DNA of 14,433 nucleotides from Planctomycetota bacterium (GTDB taxonomy: Bacteria; Planctomycetota; Phycisphaerae; Sedimentisphaerales; UBA12454): positions 1 to 14,433 of the forward strand of contig JAHJUV010000016.1 of NCBI GenBank assembly GCA_018828825.1, given 5' to 3'. The translations under genes were made by a program, and so were the position numbers. The notes under the pieces were generated by a model. The model saw only the letters and a program-made list of their open reading frames with translations, searched no databases and had not been told where the DNA came from. How positions within the stretch are numbered: position 1 is the first letter of the stretch; the number at the start of each line of letters is the position of its first letter. Of this stretch, positions 6,891 to 12,974 are shown piece after piece.

Positions 6891-9455
6891 TTAGTTAGCG
6901 GCGGCGCTGGTTTTGTGGAGTTGTTCCTGGGCATGTTTTCTGTCGGTGATGTCACGGACGATTGCCTGGATTACGGGACGCCCATCAATATCAATACAGC
7001 TAAGCGAGACTTCCGTGTCGAATAACGTGCCGTCGAGCCGCATATGTGTCCACTCAAAAAACTGGGGTTTACCTGCATACGCTGCATGGATTTTCTCAAG
7101 CGCTTTCTCATCTGAACGTCGGCCGTCGGGTTGAGTTTCCGGCGAGAAACGAATCGGTGTTTGACCGACAATCTGCTCTCGCGTCACACCGAATATTTTA
7201 AGTGTGCGCTCATTGCAGTCGGTGAAGTATTCGTTCTCCATCAAAAAAATAGCATCGTTCGCCTGCTCAAAGAGAGTATGGTACAGTTTATTGCTGTCCT
7301 GCAGGACCTGTTCCGCCTGCCTTCGCTCGGTGATATCACGAAAGCTGCCCATAAGATATTTTTTGCCGCCCATTGTAATTAAAGATGTATTAACATCTGC
7401 GTAAAAGACACTGCCGTCTTTCCTCTTTACCGGCAAACTCTCTGCAAGCTTGATTTTTCGCTGCGCCTGGTTCTTAAAGACCTCTATGACTTGCGGCAGG
7501 TCCTTCTCCGGATGGATGTCGTTTACACCAAGACGCATTATTTCTTCTCCGGTGTATCCTAACATACTGCATATTTCTTTATTATACATTTGGAACTTTC
7601 TGGTCTCTACATCTGCCAAAAGTATCCCGTCAGTGGAATCTTCGAATATGGTTTTCAATCTTATCTCAGAGTCCTTTAACTCTTGTTCCGTCTGCCTCCG
7701 CTCAGTGATATCGCGTATTATGCCGATGACGCCGATTATTCTGCCTGTGCTGTTGCGGTGCGGTGTGTAAGTACCGGCTACCCAGCCGGATTTTCCAGTT
7801 TGTTCGTATCGATACGCAGTATCAGGAAAAGACACTATTTCCCCTGCCAATACACCCTGAAGAAGTTTATCAATACCTTGTTCACAAACGTGCGGAAAAA
7901 TTTCTAACGCGCTTTTGCCGAGGACATCTTTTTTCTTCATCCCCGTCATATTTTCCATAAACGTGTTCCACTCGGCGTACCGCAGTTGCTCATCGCAAAC
8001 AATCACACCTACGCTCGCGTCAGAGATGACCTCCTGGTTGAACCGCAAAGCGTCCCGAAGCTGAATATCCGTTCTTCTGCGTCCATCCTCCATCAGTTTT
8101 CGCCTCGTAATGTCCCTCATAAAATGCACCGTCTCAGTAACTTCCCCGTTATCATCTAACACCGGACAGGTGGATATTTCCAAATGTTTTCTAAGGGCCT
8201 TGTAATAAATCTCCACTGAGGCCGGTTTTTTGGTCGCCAGGGTCTTTCTCATCGGGCAATTCTCTGGTGGCCCTTTTGTCCCGTGCACAAGTTCGCAGCA
8301 CCGTTTGCCTACAAGCTCCTCAGGCTTCTTGCCGAACACATCCGCAAACGCCTTGTTGACCGTCTTAAGTCTCATATCCTTATCGACTACAGAAACCATA
8401 TCGCTGATTGAATCAAAGGTTTTGTTCCATTCTTTGGCTTCATCGTATTTTTGCTGATAAAAACCGGCGGTTTGACGTTTATAGACGAAACCAATAGTGG
8501 TGCCTATCCCTGCAAGCAGAGCGCCTATGAAAATGATTATCGCCCATTGTATCTTATGCAATGATGCGTATATTTCAGATTCATCTATTTTAGTAACCAG
8601 AAACCACGGCGAATCAGGCACAGCTCGGACATCGGCCACTACGGACTTGCCGCGGTAATCAATTCCGTCCACGATGCCTTCATGTCCCAAAACCGCTTTA
8701 ACCGAAGGCAAATCTTTATTCGCAACAGAACGCTCCAGCTTCAAAGCCGTGCCTTTTTGAAACTTCAGTTCATTCAGATATTGAACGCCATTCTTTCCTT
8801 TACGGACAAGCAGGGTCTCGGCTGTCATACTCGGTATCGGCCAGTTTTCTATAAACGGATATAGATATTCTTTGGGGTCGATGCGTATTGCCGCTACGCC
8901 TATCACTTTATCGCTGTCTTTGGCCAGAATCGGGACAAGAACCTTCAGGTAGATTTGCTTGTTTTCTTCGTTCCAGTAAAAATCCTCAAAAGCTATCTGT
9001 CCCGACTGAAGGAGCGCTGATGAATCTTCGGAAACATACGAAACAGGCTGCTCATCAGGCCCGTCAGGAACTATCAGCTTCTTATTATAGTAATTATCCA
9101 GCAGCATCAGCCTGTCATACTCGTGAGGTGATTGAGTATTGCTAAGCCACACCTTAATCTGCTCTCGCGCATCTGCGTCGTTGGGGTCGTTCAAATAACT
9201 GCCGACCATAGCCGCGAAAGATGCATTCTTGTAAAAAATTTCGCCGTCTTCCAGGCAGTCCCTCCGCCAATGCACCAGCCCATCTATTTTCATTTTGGCG
9301 ACGGCTGAGAGTTGTTCTTCTATCTGGGTTTTGTATTGCGTCTTGTAATTCAAATAATAGATATAGCCGGCGGTAATTATCCCCGCCGACATTATTATAA
9401 ATATCGTGATAAGCGTGTACCGCAGCGTCTTATGCTTTTTGCCTAATCTATCCAT
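6891..9455 (-). CDS. Membrane sensor with dCache-like domain and four PAS domains, no output domain
   Basis: An 854-aa protein. A transmembrane helix (about 12-34) and a second one (about 303-325) flank a periplasmic region of about 265 residues with features of a dCache ligand-binding domain (for example VLVPIL, VIGVAAIRID near 172-193). Four cytoplasmic PAS/PAC units follow (about 344-452, 470-588, 596-712, 722-840), each closed by an RDIT-[ED/RR] type PAC ending. PAS1 contains C386, C387 and C400 in a CC...HG...PPENCPM pattern, possibly redox or metal related. The chain stops 14 residues after PAS4 (QEQLHKTSAAAN), where related proteins go on into a linker and a HisKA/HATPase kinase; no kinase or GGDEF remnant is visible downstream. 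So it is either a truncated kinase or a signal-input protein acting through a partner. ATG start; AGG lies 9 nt upstream. Confidence 0.85.
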   Translation of the reverse strand: MDRLGKKHKTLRYTLITIFIIMSAGIITAGYIYYLNYKTQYKTQIEEQLSAVAKMKIDGLVHWRRDCLEDGEIFYKNASFAAMVGSYLNDPNDADAREQIKVWLSNTQSPHEYDRLMLLDNYYNKKLIVPDGPDEQPVSYVSEDSSALLQSGQIAFEDFYWNEENKQIYLKVLVPILAKDSDKVIGVAAIRIDPKEYLYPFIENWPIPSMTAETLLVRKGKNGVQYLNELKFQKGTALKLERSVANKDLPSVKAVLGHEGIVDGIDYRGKSVVADVRAVPDSPWFLVTKIDESEIYASLHKIQWAIIIFIGALLAGIGTTIGFVYKRQTAGFYQQKYDEAKEWNKTFDSISDMVSVVDKDMRLKTVNKAFADVFGKKPEELVGKRCCELVHGTKGPPENCPMRKTLATKKPASVEIYYKALRKHLEISTCPVLDDNGEVTETVHFMRDITRRKLMEDGRRRTDIQLRDALRFNQEVISDASVGVIVCDEQLRYAEWNTFMENMTGMKKKDVLGKSALEIFPHVCEQGIDKLLQGVLAGEIVSFPDTAYRYEQTGKSGWVAGTYTPHRNSTGRIIGVIGIIRDITERRQTEQELKDSEIRLKTIFEDSTDGILLADVETRKFQMYNKEICSMLGYTGEEIMRLGVNDIHPEKDLPQVIEVFKNQAQRKIKLAESLPVKRKDGSVFYADVNTSLITMGGKKYLMGSFRDITERRQAEQVLQDSNKLYHTLFEQANDAIFLMENEYFTDCNERTLKIFGVTREQIVGQTPIRFSPETQPDGRRSDEKALEKIHAAYAGKPQFFEWTHMRLDGTLFDTEVSLSCIDIDGRPVIQAIVRDITDRKHAQEQLHKTSAAAN

Positions 9456-9776
9456 AATCGGATACCTTTTTCGCTTTCCTCAAAAATATATTTGAATTTG
9501 AATTGTTGTCTCCACGGATGCGGCGCTATTACTCATTTTTTTTCATCGGCTATTTATATCAGAGTCTTTATCTGGTTGTTTTTCTTAATATCTTTTTGTG
9601 CAATAATTTAAAGGCAGTTTCTCATTGTCCCTTAGCCTGTTTATTATCAGACATTTCTGCACTGCATCGCCGAGTCGCAAAAAGCATTTTCTCTTAGTCC
9701 CATAAACCCTCAGGCGGAATTAAAAACTCATAATTTCCTTTGTGTCTTTGTCCCTTAGCGGCTAAAATATCGGCGT
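9456..9776. other. Gene-poor divergent intergenic region
   Basis: It separates the divergent sensor and membrane-protein genes. I see no convincing gene or RNA. It is A+T-rich and has low-complexity TTTGAA copies near 9490. Phrases such as TTTGTGTCTTTGTCCCTTAG (9740-9759) resemble widespread intergenic filler repeats. No clear sigma70 promoter for the sensor was found on the minus strand. Confidence 0.5.
9763..9768 (+). promoter_or_regulatory. Candidate -10 box for a possibly leaderless mRNA
   Basis: TAAAAT ends 8 nt before the ATG of the next gene. With a weak -35 TTGTGT 17 nt upstream, transcription would start at or within 2 nt of the ATG. No Shine-Dalgarno precedes that ATG, which fits a leaderless transcript. 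Confidence 0.35.
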
Positions 9777-10679
9777 ATGGAGCTTACCTGGCTAATGAGA
9801 TTTAGAATCGCAGTTGCACTTGCCGTCGGCATTGTGCTGTTGGGCATTTTGCCTGCCGATTTGCTCCGTCCGCCTGCCGATGGCGTCTTCGCCATTTTCT
9901 CCGGCAGTATCGGTATTGCCGATTTACTGATTTGTGCTTTCCTTTCGCTTCTTGCGGGCTTTATTGCCTCGGCAGTATGCACACCTTTCGGTCTGCGGGT
10001 TGGAATTATAGCCGCTCCTGCCGGTATGGCTTTCTGGGCTCTTAAAAGCGATGCGTTATCAACCGTCTTTCAGCAAACTCCAGCCGTACAGGACAGATTG
10101 AACGTTTACGCAGGCCTTCGCTTCGAGGCGTTTATCTGGCTGGCCATTGCGGGATGCGGTTTCGTCGGCGCGATTGCTGCCGACAAACTGTTTAGAAGAA
10201 AATCTGTGAATCCGATAGACAAATTCGACAGCAATTTTAAGCTGCCAAGCTTTTCAGCTATTCCGATTGTTGTTGTCGCGACGGTTCTTATTGGGAATAT
10301 TCTTGTCAATGTTCTTGCCGGCGATGTCAGTTATCCAGACGTTAAGCTCAGCAGGGTAACAGGCCAGCCGGCCAATCTTCAATTGGCCTTTGCCGTCATC
10401 GTTGCCTTTATGGCCTGCGGCTTTTGCGCAAAGCTGTTTTTGGGGACATCTTTCATTTGGCCCGCATCGGCCTCTGCCCTGTTAAGCTCATATTCTATAA
10501 TCGCTTACAGCAAAAAACCGATAATGGAGCATATTAGCGCCTCCTGGCCCGCTGTTTTCTTTGCAAGGCCTGTTTTGGCCGTCCTGCCGGTCTATATGGT
10601 CGCCTTTGGCTGCCTGGGGGCGGTATGGGGTTATTGGCTGGCGGTAAGTTATCATCTCTGGCGAGAGTACGAAAGCTGA
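9777..10679 (+). CDS. Polytopic inner-membrane protein of unknown function
   Basis: A 300-aa protein with about seven hydrophobic segments (roughly 8-27, 46-70, 72-89, 117-137, 160-182, 202-223 and 258-290), so an integral cytoplasmic-membrane protein. Charged loops such as FRRKSVNPIDKFDSNFK (139-155) would be cytoplasmic. I recognise no transporter or enzyme signature and give no function. The gene stands alone between the divergent sensor and csrA. Its ATG lacks a Shine-Dalgarno; the next in-frame ATG (M7) also lacks one and would cut into the first membrane segment. Codon composition is more G+C-rich than in the R-M operon, which suggests a resident gene. Confidence 0.75.
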   Translation: MELTWLMRFRIAVALAVGIVLLGILPADLLRPPADGVFAIFSGSIGIADLLICAFLSLLAGFIASAVCTPFGLRVGIIAAPAGMAFWALKSDALSTVFQQTPAVQDRLNVYAGLRFEAFIWLAIAGCGFVGAIAADKLFRRKSVNPIDKFDSNFKLPSFSAIPIVVVATVLIGNILVNVLAGDVSYPDVKLSRVTGQPANLQLAFAVIVAFMACGFCAKLFLGTSFIWPASASALLSSYSIIAYSKKPIMEHISASWPAVFFARPVLAVLPVYMVAFGCLGAVWGYWLAVSYHLWREYES

Positions 10680-10699
10680 TTTTCACCCTTTCATCCACT

Positions 10700-10742
10700 A
10701 TTTTAATATAACACCTTTATTTAAAAGCACTTATATTAAAAT
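10700..10742. repeat. Perfect 12-bp A/T inverted repeat upstream of csrA
   Basis: ATTTTAATATAA (10700-10711) and TTATATTAAAAT (10731-10742) are exact reverse complements with a 19-nt spacer. With no GC stem it is a poor terminator for the preceding gene. Its right half ends 11 nt before a TATAAA (10754-10759), a possible -10 box, so an operator for csrA is one reading. Confidence 0.55.
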
Positions 10743-10804
10743 CCTTCAAAAAATATAAAATGGTCAAAATTTTAGTATTTCGCCCTCTCTTTCTTGCCGA
10801 AAAC

Positions 10805-10943
10805 ATACAAGGACAACATCTTATGCGTATTGCTGCTGGATAATGAGTCTTTTAAAACAGAATTTGTCAGGAAACATCGGCCCCGGAATTTTCGTATTAG
10901 AAATGAAGGGAATGTTTTCTGAGCCCGGAGAAAGGAGTGCCGG
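10805..10943 (+). promoter_or_regulatory. csrA leader with candidate CsrA-binding sites
   Basis: ATACAAGGACA (10805-10815) fits the first nine positions of the known CsrA consensus RUACARGGAUGU. A CAGGAAA follows at 10868. The csrA Shine-Dalgarno AAGGAG (10932-10937) lies in the 11-nt loop of a CCGG/CCGG hairpin (10925-10928/10940-10943), and CsrA prefers GGA in loops. The AAGGA at 10809-10813 also precedes, at 9-nt spacing, a six-codon ORF (MRIAAG, 10823-10843). This suggests translational autoregulation; it is inferred only. Confidence 0.4.
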
Positions 10944-10946
10944 AAA

Positions 10947-11159
10947 ATGCTGGTACTTAGCAGAACAAGAAACGAATCGATAATGATTGGCGACGATGTG
11001 GAGATTACTATCGTCGATGTGAGAGGCGACAAGGTCCGTCTCGGTATCACCGCCCCAAAAGTCATATCCGTTCACCGCAAAGAAGTATATCTTGCGATAC
11101 AGCAGGAAAAGGCGGGGCAGAAGCCGGCAAAGAATCAACACGAGACACCGACAGGCTGA
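10947..11159 (+). CDS. csrA: Carbon storage regulator CsrA (translational regulator)
   Basis: A 70-aa homodimeric RNA-binding protein that binds GGA motifs in mRNA leaders and alters translation or stability; in many bacteria it controls motility, carbon flow and surface life. The whole family pattern is present: MLVLSR at the N-terminus, IMIGDDVEITIVDV (12-25), VRLGI (30-34) and VHRKEVY (42-48). Leu4 and Arg44, which contact RNA in the E. coli protein, are conserved. Length is typical (61-75 aa), with a short polar tail. ATG start with AAAGGAG 9 nt upstream. It is monocistronic, ending in a strong terminator. No fliW or flagellar gene is adjacent in this window. Confidence 0.97.
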   Translation: MLVLSRTRNESIMIGDDVEITIVDVRGDKVRLGITAPKVISVHRKEVYLAIQQEKAGQKPAKNQHETPTG

Positions 11160-11207
11160 AAACGAACGGCCTAAGAACGAATAGTCGAAAAGCCGATGAA
11201 CTTAAAT

Positions 11208-11237
11208 AAAAAAAGCCTCCTTGCGGGAGGCTTTTTT
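11208..11237. terminator. Strong bidirectional Rho-independent terminator
   Basis: AGCCTCC (11214-11220), a TTGCG loop and GGAGGCT (11226-11232), flanked by a run of seven A (11208-11214) and six T (11232-11237). It serves csrA on the plus strand and the converging PEGA lipoprotein gene on the minus strand, whose stop lies 22 nt away. Confidence 0.92.
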
Positions 11238-11259
11238 GCTATGGTCTTTAAACCGTCAT

Positions 11260-11703
11260 CTATTTCTTTTTGGATTTCCTCTTAAACGGGTCTTTTATTT
11301 CTTCAGCGGTTTGTTTTTTCATCTTGAGAGCATCTTCAATCAGCTCGGCCTTGTTCGGTTCCTGATAAGGGGCAAGCTTAAACGTCCAGGTATATTCATC
11401 GGCCCTTGTATTGAGCGTATCGTCAAGCAAATCAAGAAAAACCACATCACGAAGCGGGCGCTTGAGATCTTTGTGGGTGTTTAGGGTTTGATAGCCATCC
11501 TTTGTGATTCTGACACTGTAGTCGCCATACCACTCAAAACCGACAGTGACAGGCGAGATGCCGATTTCCTCATCGTTGAGCGCGACAAGGGCGCCGCTCG
11601 GCTCGATTATTATGGTAAGCTTTCTTTCCACACAGCCGATGCAAAAACAAATTGAGAGAAAAAGGATGAGTAACGCGATATTTTGCAGTTTCCATACTGA
11701 CAT
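11260..11703 (-). CDS. PEGA-domain lipoprotein
   Basis: A 147-aa envelope protein. Hydrophobic signal sequence (about 6-22) with a lipobox ending at C24 (CIGC), so it is probably a lipid-anchored protein. Residues about 28-75 form a PEGA domain: the RKLTIIIEPSGALVALNDEEIG opening and the FEWYGDYSVRITKDGYQTL end, a form frequent in planctomycetes. PEGA domains are short beta-rich modules of surface proteins, and no enzyme activity is implied. The C-terminus (about 115-147) is highly charged and Lys-rich. ATG start with GGAG 6 nt upstream, and its own promoter at 11738-11766. It converges on csrA. Confidence 0.85.
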   Translation of the reverse strand: MSVWKLQNIALLILFLSICFCIGCVERKLTIIIEPSGALVALNDEEIGISPVTVGFEWYGDYSVRITKDGYQTLNTHKDLKRPLRDVVFLDLLDDTLNTRADEYTWTFKLAPYQEPNKAELIEDALKMKKQTAEEIKDPFKRKSKKK

Positions 11704-11737
11704 AGCCGGCTCCGTAATAATTGACTTTAACGGCTTG

Positions 11738-11766
11738 ATTATCAGCTAAATACGATAAGTTGTCAA
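11738..11766 (-). promoter_or_regulatory. Near-consensus sigma70 promoter of the PEGA lipoprotein gene
   Basis: On the minus strand: TTGACA (11761-11766), 17-nt spacer, GATAAT (11738-11743, five of six). Predicted start about 11731, giving a 28-nt leader with GGAG. The -35 lies only 8 nt beyond the stop of the upstream gene, so the lipoprotein gene is transcribed on its own. Confidence 0.8.
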
Positions 11767-11774
11767 TGGCGAAC

Positions 11775-12647
11775 TTAGCCCTGAGTACTTGCCTGGGCCT
11801 TTAGATTCCTGGCCCTTGGGAATGTAAACGTTTCTTTTCCCTTGAATAATGTACAGCTGAAATCAAGCATCGTATCGTTGCCTAATTTGTCAATCTCCAG
11901 AGGACTTATAAAGAAATTAGCGATGGCTCCTTTTATATTTCCCCAAATTCCGCTTGTACCCCCGGCGGCATAGAGCGCAGATATTGAAATATCCATCTTC
12001 GGCTTGTCTGTGCTTTCGCTGAATGTAAGGGTATCGACCCGGGCAACTATTTCATTACAACGGTTGGCGTATTTATACTCTCCGCCTGCAGACTTAACGC
12101 TATACAATCCGACTGTAACGGGACTATCGCAGCCCCTGCCGTTGAAATGAACTTTCACTTCTGTCGCGGCCGCTTTGCCATTCTCGATTTTGCCTGTAAT
12201 CTCTATCCAGCCGTAACCTTCGCCCTCGAACTTTATATAACCGAGTATATTTTTAAGAGACTCATCCTGCGCCAATCCATCTATATTTCTGGCAATCATC
12301 CCGGCAGGGTCGAATACATTCTTATAAAAGCCGCCTCCCTGCATCTGAAATTCGCCGCAAACATAAAAAGATTTCGAATCCGATTTTGTCACACAGGAAA
12401 TCAGCCCTGATTTCTGTTGGTTGTCTTTGCTGACCTCGACGCTTACCTGTGTCGGAGATATCAATGGAACAAAGTACATAAAGTCAGGCGTGGAATTTAT
12501 CAATGCCTTGGCTTTATCGCATTTCAACACAACCATCGGCCCGCTTGCAGAGTCCTGCGGTTTTGACAATGTTTCCACCGATGGATTACTCATGCCCAGC
12601 CCCGTCGAGGCGATACAAAACAGCAAAACCATACTTGTGATTTTCAT
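11775..12647 (-). CDS. Secreted protein of unknown function
   Basis: A 290-aa protein with a clear N-terminal signal sequence (MKITSMVLLFCIASTGLG, cleavage likely near 18-20), so exported. The mature part has no family signature I recognise. It has four well-spaced cysteines that could form disulfides (for example SCVTK, YVCGE, RGCDS, NRCNE), glycine-rich turns (QGGGFY, GEGYGW, AAGGTSGIWG) and alternating beta-like stretches. A short segment GIWGNIKGAIANFFISPLEID (about 233-253) is hydrophobic but hardly a membrane helix. ATG start with AAGG 6 nt upstream. It precedes the PEGA lipoprotein gene on the same strand, but that gene has its own promoter, so a shared function is not implied. Confidence 0.75.
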   Translation of the reverse strand: MKITSMVLLFCIASTGLGMSNPSVETLSKPQDSASGPMVVLKCDKAKALINSTPDFMYFVPLISPTQVSVEVSKDNQQKSGLISCVTKSDSKSFYVCGEFQMQGGGFYKNVFDPAGMIARNIDGLAQDESLKNILGYIKFEGEGYGWIEITGKIENGKAAATEVKVHFNGRGCDSPVTVGLYSVKSAGGEYKYANRCNEIVARVDTLTFSESTDKPKMDISISALYAAGGTSGIWGNIKGAIANFFISPLEIDKLGNDTMLDFSCTLFKGKETFTFPRARNLKAQASTQG

Positions 12648-12750
12648 TTTCTACCTTAATTTGAATCCTGATAACAGTTCTACCGGCATAGCTTACAGTA
12701 AACAGGGAACCGTGAACAGTAAAAAATTGAAAGGAAATTTAGCCGTGGAT

Positions 12751-12772
12751 CCGCCTTAGGCGGGCAATTTTT
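12751..12772 (+). terminator. Hairpin with T tract, possible terminator
   Basis: CCGCC-TTA-GGCGG (12751-12763) followed by GCAATTTTTT. The T tract is on the plus strand, but the nearest plus-strand gene ends 1.6 kb upstream at its own terminator. It may be a dispersed palindrome, or it may end antisense transcription of 11775-12647. Confidence 0.4.
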
Positions 12773-12791
12773 TCAACAGCCTTAATTATTA

Positions 12792-12845
12792 ACAGGAGGA
12801 GGCTACATCGACATGCCCCCTCCTGTCTTTGGACTATTCTATTAA
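12792..12845 (+). other. Hairpin over the ribosome-binding site of a possible 10-codon ORF
   Basis: ACAGGAGG (12792-12799) pairs with CCTCCTGT (12819-12826); after one A-C mismatch GGC pairs with GCC (12801-12803/12815-12817) around an 11-nt loop. On the plus strand AGGAGG (12797-12802) lies 10 nt before ATG 12813, which opens MPPPVFGLFY, ending TAA at 12845. The stem would hide the Shine-Dalgarno. Three consecutive prolines are a known ribosome-pausing context that needs EF-P. No sigma70 promoter was found just upstream, so expression is uncertain. Confidence 0.35.
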
Positions 12846-12873
12846 CTTCCCTTAACTGTTTTTGAAATTTAAG

Positions 12874-12913
12874 CCCCCACGCTTTCTTGCGAAAGCAAGA
12901 GTGGGGGTTTTTT
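12874..12913 (+). terminator. Rho-independent terminator-like hairpin, also a dispersed repeat
   Basis: CCCCCAC (12874-12880) pairs with GTGGGGG (12901-12907). The interior can pair as TCTTGC-GAAA-GCAAGA (12885-12900) or as GCTTTC/GAAAGC. T6 follows at 12908-12913. The T tract makes it a plus-strand terminator, yet only the small candidate at 12792-12845 lies upstream. The reverse complement of the hairpin matches the arms of the rRNA-leader hairpin at 1520-1592. Confidence 0.65.
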
Positions 12914-12974
12914 ATGCGCGGTTTTAGCCACAGATTATGCACATCGATATAGATTCAAGAGAAGTGAAAAAGGG

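Noticed and set aside
10901..10981. 26-codon plus-strand frame overlapping the start of csrA
   Set aside because: It has no Shine-Dalgarno, runs out of frame through the conserved csrA start, and its product has no recognisable features.
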